A stretch of 64,000 bases of DNA from Lactobacillaceae bacterium L1_55_11 (GCA_029433155.1 JAQYTT010000002.1:124001-188000); one strand, 5' to 3'; positions 53,750-62,504 are shown, counted from the first letter of the stretch. A program made the numbers and translations. Notes: generated by a model from the letters alone, not told the origin.

Positions 53750-54275
53750 TAGTTTGGATTATTGCCGCTCTAACCGTCATCTCGGCGTTGTGCTGGTTCC
53801 TAATCAGTAACCGCCCATTGCGCTTAGTCCTGGGTGGCCTAACTGGACTAGCCCTGTAGCCAGTGTTGGGCTTTTGTCAGCCAACATGGACAGTCACTTT
53901 GGCATGGAACAGCAAACCACAGTGACCACCAAGCCAGTCTACTCAATGGCACCAAGTAACATGCCAATTGGCATGATTGCCACTAAGAAGGTTGGCCCTA
54001 ATAACCTGGTAGTGGTTTATAAGGACCATGCCAGTGATGAGAAAGCTACAGCGCACTTTGTTCCGGACACCAGCGATATCGTTGCCGCCACTAAGCAGAC
54101 TTCTGATTATCAGCAGACTAACGGTGACCAGGCAGTCGTTAAGACGACTACGACCAAGTGGGTCTACAAGTCCCAGCTGCTCAAGAATCTCTTCCATGAA
54201 GAGGGGCAGGATAACACGATTCACGTATCACACGTGGTTGAAATTCCAGCCACTTGGCGGGTTGTTTCACAATAA
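53746..54275 (+). pseudogene. DUF4811 membrane protein, frameshifted
   Basis: Begins MIVWIIAALTVISALCWFL at 53746 (ATG overlapping the MFS stop) with AGGAGGG upstream. It hits TAG at 53857-53859. One extra base near 53855 (GCCCTGTAG) restores VASVGLLSANMDSHFGMEQQ and the long extracytoplasmic domain to 54275. A two-helix start plus such a domain downstream of an MFS pump is the known DUF4811 arrangement in lactobacilli. Two single-base gaps in two neighbouring genes suggest a decaying locus or a local sequence error. Confidence 0.82.
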
Positions 54276-54313
54276 ATAAAAAAGACTGTCAAAACTTTGA
54301 CAGTCTTTTTTCG
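54276..54313. terminator. Bidirectional terminator
   Basis: AAAAAAGACTGTCAAA, AC, TTTGACAGTCTTTTTT. Confidence 0.9.
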
Positions 54314-54322
54314 TATCATCCA

Positions 54323-55462
54323 TTAGACGGTGACCGGTTGCCAGATTTCCCGGGCGGTGTCGACTACTAACTTAATCTTAGCCCACTGTTCGGCCTCGGT
54401 GAGATGGTTACCCTCATCGGTTGAGGCAAAGCCACACTGTGTACTAAGGGACAGCTTGTCCAGATCATGGTACTGGCTGGCCTCGTGGACCCGCTTAATC
54501 AGTTGCTTGGAATCTTCGAGGCGAGGGGACTTCGAAGTTACCAGTCCCAGGACAATTTCCTTTTGGTCAGGAACTTCAGTCAGGGGACTAAAGTCACCAG
54601 AGCGGGTATCGTCGAATTCTAGGTAGAAGGCGTCCACGTTTTCTTGGGCAAATAGGGTCTTGGCCACGGGTTCGTAGCCACCCGAACTGGCCCAGTTAGA
54701 AGCGTAGTTACCGCGGCAGACGTGGGTTGAAGTCCGTAAGTCAGCCGGCAGGTCGGTTAGGGCGCGGTTGTTGAGGTTGAGGTAGTTTTCTTGGACAGCG
54801 CCGATGTTCTCGGCACTCAGACCCAGCTTGGGCCAGGCTGACTTATCAACGAGCATACCCCAGGTACAGTCATCAAACTTCAAATCGCGGCAGCCCGCGT
54901 CATAGAGGGCCAAGATCAGTTCATGGTAGGCCTGGGCAATATCAGCTTGCAGGTCCGCGTGGTTATCATAGTACTGGTTCAAGGCTTGTAAATGTTCCTC
55001 ATCACGGATTAGTTCTAGGTAGAACTGGGCCGGTGAGGGGATGCTTTGCCGGGGAACAACGTCTAGGTCGCGGGTGATTTTGTAGAGATACTTAAAGGCC
55101 CGCAGGTCAGGGTGATCACCGGTGAAGCGAATCTTGCCGTCAGCAATGGCTGAATCCTTACGGGTTTCCAGGTCGTGGAAAAGGTAGCCCTGGTCGGCAT
55201 AAATCTTCTTCACGCCACCAAAGCCCCAGAAGGTGTCTAAGTGCCAGAGCCGCCGCCGGAATTCACCGTCGGTCACAAACTTTAAGCCCGCGTCAACTTC
55301 CTTATTGACCAGGTCCTTAATCTCCCGGTCTTGGACTTCGGTTAGCGTTGCATCGCTGATTTTGCCCTGGTCGTGGGCTGCAACGGCTTCTTTGAGAGCC
55401 TTTGGTCGCAAAAAGCTCCCTACAATATCGTAGTGAATCCACTCATCTTTAAACTTTGGCAT
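54323..55462 (-). CDS. MetE-family (YxjG/YxjH-like) methyltransferase
   Basis: A 379-residue single-barrel homologue of the C-terminal catalytic half of MetE. Starts WIHYDIVGSFLRP; zinc ligands likely His/Cys in STHVCRGNY and Cys in STQCGFAST; Glu and Asp in LKFDDCTW. YxjG/YxjH proteins make methionine from homocysteine with an uncertain methyl donor. A T-box with a Met specifier precedes it, confirming a methionine role. AGGAGGATAA ribosome site. Confidence 0.92.
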   Translation of the reverse strand: MPKFKDEWIHYDIVGSFLRPKALKEAVAAHDQGKISDATLTEVQDREIKDLVNKEVDAGLKFVTDGEFRRRLWHLDTFWGFGGVKKIYADQGYLFHDLETRKDSAIADGKIRFTGDHPDLRAFKYLYKITRDLDVVPRQSIPSPAQFYLELIRDEEHLQALNQYYDNHADLQADIAQAYHELILALYDAGCRDLKFDDCTWGMLVDKSAWPKLGLSAENIGAVQENYLNLNNRALTDLPADLRTSTHVCRGNYASNWASSGGYEPVAKTLFAQENVDAFYLEFDDTRSGDFSPLTEVPDQKEIVLGLVTSKSPRLEDSKQLIKRVHEASQYHDLDKLSLSTQCGFASTDEGNHLTEAEQWAKIKLVVDTAREIWQPVTV

Positions 55463-55510
55463 TGGTTATCCTCCTCTGGTTTACCACTTGGTTCTTTGAA
55501 ATATAAGCAC

Positions 55511-55795
55511 TAAAAAAGCCCCTAATTAGTCAAATTGACTAACTAGGGGCGCTGATAGCGCGGTACCACCCATCTTTTGACCGCAAAGGGCCAAATCTCA
55601 TCCAGCACACTAGATGTAAGCTATGCCTGAACACAGTAGCGCGTGTTAAACGGGGTCAGCTCATTCAAAACTCGCCAACACCGGTCCACTCCCAGACCAT
55701 CTTCAGTAATCGCACCGGGCTGCCTTGCACCACCTGCAGCTCTCTTAGCCGGCTAAATCACTTACTCATCTGTTCAACGTAGTAACCATTTATAT
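55511..55795 (-). promoter_or_regulatory. Methionine T-box leader of the YxjG-like gene
   Basis: Minus strand. T-box TGGGTGGTACCGCGC at 55558-55572; terminator arms CCCCTA and TAGGGG plus inner AGTCAA/TTGACT and a T tract at 55511-55550. The likely specifier is ATG (complement of 55662-55664) in the context ATGAGC, the same as in the metE leader. Confidence 0.9.
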
Positions 55796-55910
55796 TTCGT
55801 TGCCATAAGAATAGCATGATTTAAGTCTTTGTCAATAATAGATTTGGAAAAAATTAGAAATTGGTGAGGGAAAGATTCGGTTAAAGCCGTGCATCCCATG
55901 GGCCGGGCTT

Positions 55911-55919
55911 TGATACAAT
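55911..55919 (+). promoter_or_regulatory. Extended -10 promoter of the anion transporter gene
   Basis: TGATACAAT, about 30 bases before the start codon. Confidence 0.6.
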
Positions 55920-55949
55920 AGTTGCATAAACTCTGGAAGGAGCAGCACT

Positions 55950-57047
55950 ATGCTCGCCATTCGCCATATTTTCACAGATAAAACCTTTTTAGTGACCCTG
56001 GTACTGGCGGTGGTTGCCATGCTGTTGGGTTCGGTGACACCGGGGGATGTGAACTGGCGGACGCTCTGGTCCCTGCTGGCCCTGATTATTTTGGTAACCG
56101 TTTATGAGCGTCTCCATGTCTTTGAATACCTGGCCCAACAACTCCTAAAAATCAGCCACAATCGGCGCCAGCTCCTGCTCTTTTTCTACTTACTGGCCTT
56201 CGCCGGTTCCATGCTGGTTACCAATGACATTGCCATTTTGACCCTGCTGCCAATTTTCTTCCAAATCAGTACAACGCTCAAGTTAAAGCCGGCATTGCCC
56301 ACCAGTCTAATTACCATTTATGCCAACTTAGGCGGTGCCCTGACGCCAATTGGTAACCCGCAAAATCTCTACCTGTTGTCCTACTACCACCTTAACTTTG
56401 CCTCCTTCATGCAGATGACTGGCCCCATTTGGGTCTTAAGCGCATTGAGTTTTGCTGTGGTCGCCCTGGTAACGCCTCCGGCTAAAATTGGCAGGATTAA
56501 TTTACGGCCGGTCGTCATTGATTTTCGTCATCTCTGGATCTTGATGCTGGGAACGGCGATTGTCTTGTTGGCAGTCTTAAAAATTTTGCCCTTGCCAGTC
56601 GGCGTTGCCGTGGCAGTTGGCCTGGCCTTAATTAGCCGGTCACAGTCTCTCGAACATACTGATTATTCGGTTATCTTAGTGTTACTAAATTTCTTTATTA
56701 TCGTTGGTGCCCTTAGTCGCTGGGGCTGGGTGGTGACTAATCTGGAAGCTAGCAGCAAGACGATTTGGGGCACCTTCCTGACCACGGTCGGGATTAGCCA
56801 GGTGATTAGTAACGTGCCCGGGGCGGTCTTGATGTCGCGCTTCACAAACCTAGTTCAGCCAATCTACCTTGGGGCGACGGTCGGTAGTTTTGGAACGGTG
56901 GTTGCTTCGCTAGCCAACCTACTAGCCGTGCGGCAGTACTATGGCTGGCACCGCTCAGCCACAGGATCCTTTATCCGGGTTTTCACCTATGCCAACCTGG
57001 TCTTTCTCTTGGCCTTTGGTGGTCTGATTGTCCTTTTCCAGTACTAA
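55950..57047 (+). CDS. Ion transporter superfamily carrier (SLC13/ArsB-NhaD-like)
   Basis: A 365-residue, ~10-helix membrane protein. SMLVTNDIAILTLLPIFF and TIYANLGGALTPIGNPQNLYLL are the paired reentrant motifs (TND..., G-x-P-N-type GNPQN) of the ArsB/CitM/SLC13 anion carriers; VISNVPGAVLMSRF is the second copy. The substrate could be an organic acid or arsenite-like anion. It is shorter than usual SLC13 members (about 400-450). GGAAGGAG before ATG. Confidence 0.82.
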   Translation: MLAIRHIFTDKTFLVTLVLAVVAMLLGSVTPGDVNWRTLWSLLALIILVTVYERLHVFEYLAQQLLKISHNRRQLLLFFYLLAFAGSMLVTNDIAILTLLPIFFQISTTLKLKPALPTSLITIYANLGGALTPIGNPQNLYLLSYYHLNFASFMQMTGPIWVLSALSFAVVALVTPPAKIGRINLRPVVIDFRHLWILMLGTAIVLLAVLKILPLPVGVAVAVGLALISRSQSLEHTDYSVILVLLNFFIIVGALSRWGWVVTNLEASSKTIWGTFLTTVGISQVISNVPGAVLMSRFTNLVQPIYLGATVGSFGTVVASLANLLAVRQYYGWHRSATGSFIRVFTYANLVFLLAFGGLIVLFQY

Positions 57048-57049
57048 AA

Positions 57050-57077
57050 AAAGAACCCAATCGGGTTCTTTTTTTAG
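57050..57077. terminator. Bidirectional terminator
   Basis: AAAAAAAGAACCC, AATC, GGGTTCTTTTTTT; the stop of the small minus-strand gene at 57074 touches it. Confidence 0.9.
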
Positions 57078-57256
57078 TGCATCGTGGCAGCGTTGTAGAT
57101 GAGTAGGACCGCGCCGGCTAAGAAAATTATGCCACCCCAGAACAGCTGGCTGATGACGGAACGGTCCGCGAAATACAGCCGCAGTAGGGGGAAGGTGCTG
57201 CCCAAAATGACAATTAATATGCCAATTATGACTAAAATAAGTCCAATTATACCCAT
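57074..57256 (-). CDS. Small two-helix membrane protein
   Basis: A 60-residue protein with two hydrophobic helices (LILVIIGILIVILGSTF and LFWGGIIFLAGAVLLIY) and a short basic/acidic loop (RLYFADRSV). GGAGG precedes the ATG. It resembles small orphan membrane proteins of lactobacilli; function unknown. Confidence 0.7.
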   Translation of the reverse strand: MGIIGLILVIIGILIVILGSTFPLLRLYFADRSVISQLFWGGIIFLAGAVLLIYNAATMH

Positions 57257-57374
57257 TGCTAACCTCCGTGGAATTGGCCGCCATGGTCACAGATTGACCC
57301 CGGCGGCCGCCTTCTATAAAATAGCAGTACTGATAGCATAGCAAGGGTTAGTGGAAAAGCAAGGGGAAAATACC

Positions 57375-58139
57375 ATGCAAGGAAGTGTTTGGCGTCGTTG
57401 GTGGCGGTATTTTAATCCGGTGAACATCGGCCGGGAATTGGTCTTAGGTTGGACACGGTCGGAGTTGACCCTGTTTTTAGTGTTAATTGGTCTTCAGCTC
57501 TTGGTTTGGGCCCTCGGCCTGAAAAGTGGGGTGAGCCCGGACTGGTTTGGTTTAACCACTGGGATTTTAAATATCATTACCGTGGTCTTGGTTGCCAAGG
57601 GTCGGATTACCAACTACTTCTGGGGCCTGATTTACGCGGCCATGTATCTGCCTTTGGCCCTGCAATCCCACCTGTTTGGGGAAGTTACCCTGGCCTGCTT
57701 CTGGATCGTGATGCAGATTATCGGGGTGGCTGCTTGGCTAGGTTTCATGCAGCCGGATAAGACTGACCGGGCCGACCAGCAGGCCGTTATCACTACTAAA
57801 TACTTAACACCCCGCCAGTGGCTTTGGGTGTTGCCAGTCTTCTTGCTCCTCTTGGCGATTGCCGGTTGGATCTTGACCCAGGCCGGTTCCCGCCAGCCTT
57901 ATTTGGATGGCGCTACCACTGCGATTTCCATGGGGGCTCAAATTTTACAGACAACCAAGTACGCGGAAGCCTGGTACGCCTGGCTCTTAGTTGACCTGGT
58001 TGAAATTGTCCTCTGGACCCGGGCCTGGACTGGCCATGCCGACCCAAGTGCCTTTGCCATGTTGGGGATGAACATTGCCCTGACCGTCAACGCCATTTAT
58101 GGGATTATCCAGTGGCGCCGCCTGGTTAGAAGGCGTTAA
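57375..58139 (+). CDS. pnuC: Nicotinamide riboside transporter (PnuC)
   Basis: A 254-residue membrane protein with about seven helices, one N-terminal amphipathic part (WRRWWRYFNPVNIGREL) and typical PnuC marks: VSPDWFGLTTGILNIITVVLVAKGR, NYFWGLIYAAMYL, and C-terminal YAEAWYAWLLVDLVEIVLW. PnuC lets nicotinamide riboside diffuse in for NAD salvage. ATG 57375 has AAGGGGA upstream; the frame's earlier start at 57351 has none. Confidence 0.9.
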   Translation: MQGSVWRRWWRYFNPVNIGRELVLGWTRSELTLFLVLIGLQLLVWALGLKSGVSPDWFGLTTGILNIITVVLVAKGRITNYFWGLIYAAMYLPLALQSHLFGEVTLACFWIVMQIIGVAAWLGFMQPDKTDRADQQAVITTKYLTPRQWLWVLPVFLLLLAIAGWILTQAGSRQPYLDGATTAISMGAQILQTTKYAEAWYAWLLVDLVEIVLWTRAWTGHADPSAFAMLGMNIALTVNAIYGIIQWRRLVRRR

Positions 58140-58168
58140 AAAAGCCCCGACGTGATCGTCGGGGTGCA
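58137..58168 (-). terminator. Terminator of small minus-strand gene
   Basis: Minus strand: CCCCGACG, ATCA, CGTCGGGGC then TTTTTT. Nearly touches the pnuC stop, so it may also end pnuC imperfectly. Confidence 0.8.
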
Positions 58169-58177
58169 AGGCTGTGT

Positions 58178-58384
58178 TCACTTTGTCAACACGTCCAGCA
58201 GCCAGTTGAAGAGGCTGATTACGGTCAGAACGGCAAAGATAAAGGAAAAGGAACCTTTTGCTGACAGGTGTTCCTGGGTAAAGGTGAAGGTAAAGAAGAT
58301 ATTGAAGTGGCTGGTGTAACCGGTATAAATGGTTAGCGCCGCAAAGATTAGGGCGGCCAGTAGCCAAAAGGTGCTTTTTTTCAT
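58178..58384 (-). CDS. Small two-helix membrane protein
   Basis: A 68-residue protein. ATG 58384 (MKKSTFWLLAALIF) is preceded by GGGAGAGAG; the longer frame up to 58489 has no such site. Two helices (WLLAALIFAALTIYTGY and FSFIFAVLTVISLFNWLL) flank a Phe/Thr-rich loop (HFNIFFTFTFTQEH). Function unknown. Confidence 0.7.
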   Translation of the reverse strand: MKKSTFWLLAALIFAALTIYTGYTSHFNIFFTFTFTQEHLSAKGSFSFIFAVLTVISLFNWLLDVLTK

Positions 58385-58538
58385 GGTTCTCTCTCCCAAG
58401 AATTTTTTCTTAATCATAGCCAATCCCCGTGACTTTAACAACTTTTTGCCCCCTCGGTGGGCATAATCAACGGCAGCTTGCCAGCCCACCTCAGCACCTG
58501 TGCTACACTAATTTTAACGATTTAAGGGGGTTTTTATC

Positions 58539-58937
58539 TTGCAAGTAATTTTAAGTGGTATCCAGTTTGGTTTCTTAGTTTGGGTACTGATTACTAGTTT
58601 TTACCGGGGGCGCCAGCAGTGGCTGCGCCTGGGTGGCCGGCAAGCCCAAATCTACATTATCCTGGCTCTGGTCTTTATTGTGGTCGACCTGGTTTTGCGC
58701 TTGAGTAGCACGATTATCATCGATGCTCTCCTGGTCATTTTCCTGTCCTTCACCGGTTTGCCCGGTGCCGCCCGACAAAAGTTCCTGCCCTATCTGCCCT
58801 GGTTCTTCGTCCTAACTGGCTTGGCGACCCTGGCCTATTCAATCTGGATTGTACCGGGCAACATTTCCCAGTACGTGACCCCAATCTTTATGGTCCTAGC
58901 CGGCTTTTATATCTGGTTCCGGCAGCGGCAGGGCTAA
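58539..58937 (+). CDS. Four-helix membrane protein, TTG start
   Basis: A 132-residue protein starting at TTG, 8 bases after AAGGGGG. About four helices (FGFLVWVLITSFY; IYIILALVFIVVDLVL; TIIIDALLVIFLSFTGL; YVTPIFMVLAGFYIWF). It lies 31 bases before the MFS gene and may share its transcript. An extended -10 (TGCTACACT) lies about 40 bases upstream. No recognised family. Confidence 0.68.
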   Translation: MQVILSGIQFGFLVWVLITSFYRGRQQWLRLGGRQAQIYIILALVFIVVDLVLRLSSTIIIDALLVIFLSFTGLPGAARQKFLPYLPWFFVLTGLATLAYSIWIVPGNISQYVTPIFMVLAGFYIWFRQRQG

Positions 58938-58968
58938 GCTAACTCGCAATTAACAGGAGGATTTTGGT

Positions 58969-60306
58969 ATGGCCCAAGATGCATCCAAAAATGCTGGGGC
59001 AACCCTGCCCCAGCAATCATTTAAGTTTCTTATGTATATGAGTGCCGGCATTTTTGGAACTCAGATGGCCTTCGCCCTGGAAAGCGCCCAGCTGGGCCGG
59101 CTCCTACAAACGATTGGTGCCAGCAGGGAATTGCTGGGGATTATCTTTGTGATTCCACCCCTGGCGGGTCTCTTGGTCCAGCCCCTGGTAGGGAAGTACT
59201 CGGATTTGACCTGGCTGCCCAAGCTGGGCGGACGGCGCCTGCCCTACCTAATTATCGGATCGATTTTCACCATGCTGACTTTGATTTTGCTGCCAAATGT
59301 CGGTTCCTTTGGTTGGACAACTGGGACAGCTGTGGCGGTTGCCACTATAATCCTGGGGGTTTTCATGGTTGCTTCCAATGTCTGCATCCAGCCTTATAAA
59401 ATGTTGGCCGGCGACATGGTCAACGAGCAGCAGCGCGGCCAGGCCTACTCAGTTCAGAGTTTCTTAGCCAACGCTGGTACGGTGGTGGCCACGGTCGCAC
59501 CCTTTGCCCTGACCCTGGTGGGTGTACCGAACACAGCGCCCAAGGGACAGGTGCCACCAACCGTGGCCTGGGCCTTTTACATTGCGGCGGCTGCTATTGG
59601 CATTTTCAGCTTGGTGACGGTCAGCCATGTGCGGGAATACGACCCCACAACCTATGACCGTTACCATGGTCTGAGCCGGACACCCCGCCAGGTATCGATG
59701 GTGACCTTGCTTAAACGGGCACCCCGCATCTTTTGGGTGATGGCCCTGGTTCAGTTCTTTGCCTATCTGGCCTTTGGCTATCTCTGGGTTTATGGTGCTG
59801 GTACCGTGGCCCACAACGTGTTCGGTTCGGATAATCCCGACAGTGCTGGTTATCAAATGGGCGGTAATCTCTTTGGCATTTTGTCGGGACTGTACGCGTT
59901 GACGGCCGTTGGCCTCTCATTTGTGCTAGCCCGCCTGCCCAAGAAACTCTACGCCACCGCCCTAGGCCTGACCCTGATGGTTGGTGGCGGGGGACTGGCC
60001 CTGGTCGCCTTAGTGCATAACCAGGCCATGATGTTCTTGGCCTTTATCCTGGTTGGTGTCGGTTGGTCCGCCCTCTCTGTTTATCCGCTAACCTACGTGA
60101 CTGATGCGGTTGATAGTCAGTACATGGGGACCTACCTTGGTCTCTTTAACGCCCAAATCTGTATTCCCCAAATTCTGGGATCAGTGGCTTCCGTGGTAAT
60201 TTTGCCATTGTTTAAGCAAAGTATGCCCGCTATGATTGCTGTGGCCGCCGTGGCCATGGTCATCGCTGCTCTTGCAACCCTCTTAATCCGTCCTGAAGAA
60301 GGATAA
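58969..60306 (+). CDS. MFS sugar-type transporter (SLC45-like)
   Basis: A 445-residue, 12-helix carrier. The early MFS loop is VGKYSDLTWLPKLGGRRLPY (D...G-RR-PY pattern typical of sucrose/maltose H+ symporters of the SLC45/GPH-like group), with QPYKMLAGDMV and MVGGGGLALVAL. AGGAGG ribosome site and MAQDASKNAG start. No glycosidase neighbour gives the substrate away; it could be sucrose or maltose. Confidence 0.85.
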   Translation: MAQDASKNAGATLPQQSFKFLMYMSAGIFGTQMAFALESAQLGRLLQTIGASRELLGIIFVIPPLAGLLVQPLVGKYSDLTWLPKLGGRRLPYLIIGSIFTMLTLILLPNVGSFGWTTGTAVAVATIILGVFMVASNVCIQPYKMLAGDMVNEQQRGQAYSVQSFLANAGTVVATVAPFALTLVGVPNTAPKGQVPPTVAWAFYIAAAAIGIFSLVTVSHVREYDPTTYDRYHGLSRTPRQVSMVTLLKRAPRIFWVMALVQFFAYLAFGYLWVYGAGTVAHNVFGSDNPDSAGYQMGGNLFGILSGLYALTAVGLSFVLARLPKKLYATALGLTLMVGGGGLALVALVHNQAMMFLAFILVGVGWSALSVYPLTYVTDAVDSQYMGTYLGLFNAQICIPQILGSVASVVILPLFKQSMPAMIAVAAVAMVIAALATLLIRPEEG

Positions 60307-60343
60307 ATAAAAAACCTAGCTCACCGAGCTAGGCTTTTTTATT
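60306..60343. terminator. Bidirectional terminator
   Basis: AAAAAACCTAGCTC, ACC, GAGCTAGGCTTTTTT, between the MFS gene and the tiny minus-strand ORF. Confidence 0.9.
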
Positions 60344-60413
60344 AGTTTTGCTTGCTAGTCTGCATCATAACCTTGTAGACGGCATCAATAAAAGTATAGT
60401 AGAGCTTAGTCAT
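60342..60413 (-). CDS. Candidate 23-residue peptide gene
   Basis: ATG (complement 60411-60413) to TAA (60342-60344), encoding MTKLYYTF-IDAVYKVMM-QTSKQN. GGGGG lies about 10 bases upstream (60424-60428). An extended -10 (TGCTATGAT on the minus strand, 60475-60483) and the bidirectional terminator at its end frame a complete ~130-base transcription unit. The peptide looks amphipathic. It may be a small regulatory or toxin-like peptide, or the unit may act as an RNA. Confidence 0.5.
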   Translation of the reverse strand: MTKLYYTFIDAVYKVMMQTSKQN

Positions 60414-60545
60414 TGTGATAACCCCCAGTCATCATTTAGTATTATTTGTAATCTTTTTGTAACAACAATGGTCTTATCATAGCACGTTTTGTCACATTTG
60501 TGTAATAAAATTGCAAAAAATGACGGTTTTATTGGAAAATTTTCA

Positions 60546-61094
60546 CTAACCAAATACTTTTTCAAATTCCTGCCCCAAGGCCTGAGCGTCAGTCTGGTAG
60601 GGGGCCAGGGCCTGGTCGATGTTTTTAAAGTGATTCTGATCGTCGACCATGTCATTTGTAACATTCAGGCTGAGATTAATCGGCATAATCTGGGCGTGAA
60701 TCCCGGTCAGGACTAGGTCAAAGGCCTTGGCGGCCTTGCCACCACCGTGACTACCAAAGACCACCGTGGCCATTGGCTTATCACGCCATTCGGCGTACAA
60801 GGTATCAATCGCATTTTTCAAAACAGCTGGGTAACCCCAATTATATTGAGGAAAGACGATAATAATGCCATCCAGTCCATCGATGACCCTTTTCCAGGCT
60901 AAGGTGCTCGGCAACTGGTAGTCGCCCTCGGCCGGGACCTTGGGCTCGTCCAACCAGGGTAGGTTAACCTGAGCTAAATCAATCACCTCGGTCTCAAAGG
61001 GAAAGCCCTTGAGTTGCTGGGCCAGCCAGTCCGCGATTTGATGGCTGCGGTTATTGGTGCGATTACTGCCGACAATGATGCCAACTTTCTTCAT
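60546..61094 (-). CDS. NADPH-dependent FMN reductase-like flavoprotein
   Basis: A 182-residue flavodoxin-fold protein. FMN phosphate loop GSNRTNNRSHQIADWL and FPQYNWGYPAVLKNAID are the NADPH:FMN reductase/azoreductase marks; FGSHGGGKA is the third FMN-contact loop. ATG 61094 has AGGAGATG upstream; the frame extension to 61115 lacks a site. The role is likely quinone, azo or flavin reduction. Confidence 0.9.
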   Translation of the reverse strand: MKKVGIIVGSNRTNNRSHQIADWLAQQLKGFPFETEVIDLAQVNLPWLDEPKVPAEGDYQLPSTLAWKRVIDGLDGIIIVFPQYNWGYPAVLKNAIDTLYAEWRDKPMATVVFGSHGGGKAAKAFDLVLTGIHAQIMPINLSLNVTNDMVDDQNHFKNIDQALAPYQTDAQALGQEFEKVFG

Positions 61095-61201
61095 GTTTAT
61101 CATCTCCTGAATCAATCTGTCAGGCGCTTATTATAGCACCAGGCCCCGGTCTTGATGACCTATTTGGCAAAATAAGTGGTCTAGTTAGGAAAGGCTACAA
61201 A

Positions 61202-61218
61202 TGTCAGCAAATCTGACA
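61202..61218. promoter_or_regulatory. GlnR box upstream of amtB
   Basis: TGTCAGCAAATCTGACA fits TGTNA-N7-TNACA perfectly. It lies about 30 bases before an extended -10 (TGCTATGAT, 61245-61253), so GlnR would repress amtB when nitrogen is plentiful. Confidence 0.8.
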
Positions 61219-61297
61219 TGCTTACTGGCGGCCGTTTTTAAGACTGCTATGATTGACTTGTTAGCAATTACAAGTGATAAGTTCGGAGGGGATTTTC

Positions 61298-62497
61298 ATG
61301 GATAGTGGCAGTATTGCCTGGGTCTTAACCGCAGCCGTTTTGGTTTGGATTATGACCCCGGGCCTGGGATTGTTCTACGCTGGTCTAGGTGACCGGCGCA
61401 ACCTACTACACACGGTTGGTTTGTCAGTCCTGCTGATTGGTCTAGCAACTGTGGTTTGGGTCTTGGTTGGTTACACCTTAGCCTTTGGTGGTAAGGGTGA
61501 TTTCATCGGTAACTTCCATTTTTGGGGATTTAACCATGTTTCACTGACTAGTTCGAGCCGGGGACTAACGATTCCAGACGGCGCCTTTGCCCTCTTCCAG
61601 GGCATGTTCCCAATCATCACCGTGGCCATCATTACCGGATCCTTTGTTGGTCGGATGAAGCTTAAGGCCGTTTTGATTTTTATGACTCTGTGGCTGATTT
61701 TCATCTACGCCCCTCTGGCACACATGGTCTGGGACAACGGCTTCCTGGCTAAGCTAGGGGCCATCGATTTTGCCGGTGGTACTGTTGTTCACATTTCTTC
61801 CGGGGTGACTGGCCTAGTCCTCGCCCTGTTGCTTGGCCCCCGTAAGGATCAAGGGCCTCATAAGATTAGTCCACTCTACGTCCTAATCGGTGGCTTCCTG
61901 CTCTGGGTTGGCTGGTTCGGCTTTAACGCCGGCTCCGCTCTGGCAACCAACAACCAGGCCATTGTTGCTCTGATTAACTCCTGGTTAGCTTCTTCAGCGG
62001 CTGTCTTAACCTGGGGCTTGGTCAGCTACCTGATGCAAAAGAAGATTTTGGTCGACGGTCTAGTTACTGGTGCCCTGTCAGGACTGGTGGCCATTACTCC
62101 AGCGGCTGGTTTCGTACAACCTTGGGCCGCTCTGATTATCGGTCTGCTGGCCGGTGTGCTGGGCTACTACAGTGTCACCACCATCAAGAACCTCTTTGGT
62201 TATGACGACACCTTGGATGCCTTTGGTATTCATGGTATCGGTGGTACCGTCGGTGCCATCCTAACCGGTATCTTCGCTGACAAGGGCTTGGCTGGTGTCA
62301 GCGGTGGTATCGAAGGACACTGGGCCCTGGTTGGTGACCAGTTGATTGCCGTCCTGGTAACGATTGCCCTGGTGGTTATCGGAACTTTGATTTTGGCTGG
62401 CGTAACCCGTTTGATTGCTGGCCCACTCCGGGTTTCTGATGACGATGAGCGTAGTGGCTACGACAAGATTATGCACCTCCTAATCATTGAAGATTAG
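61298..62497 (+). CDS. amtB: Ammonium transporter
   Basis: A 399-residue, 11-helix channel. PGLGLFYAGLG near the start, twin-His-type residues in VVHISSGVTGLV and FGIHGIGGTVGA, and the conserved WVGWFGFNAGSAL. ATG 61298 has TCGGAGGGG upstream; the earlier frame start at 61274 lacks it. No glnK (PII) gene follows, unlike the common amtB-glnK pair. It is controlled by the GlnR box above. Confidence 0.95.
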   Translation: MDSGSIAWVLTAAVLVWIMTPGLGLFYAGLGDRRNLLHTVGLSVLLIGLATVVWVLVGYTLAFGGKGDFIGNFHFWGFNHVSLTSSSRGLTIPDGAFALFQGMFPIITVAIITGSFVGRMKLKAVLIFMTLWLIFIYAPLAHMVWDNGFLAKLGAIDFAGGTVVHISSGVTGLVLALLLGPRKDQGPHKISPLYVLIGGFLLWVGWFGFNAGSALATNNQAIVALINSWLASSAAVLTWGLVSYLMQKKILVDGLVTGALSGLVAITPAAGFVQPWAALIIGLLAGVLGYYSVTTIKNLFGYDDTLDAFGIHGIGGTVGAILTGIFADKGLAGVSGGIEGHWALVGDQLIAVLVTIALVVIGTLILAGVTRLIAGPLRVSDDDERSGYDKIMHLLIIED

Positions 62498-62504
62498 TAA
62501 AAAT

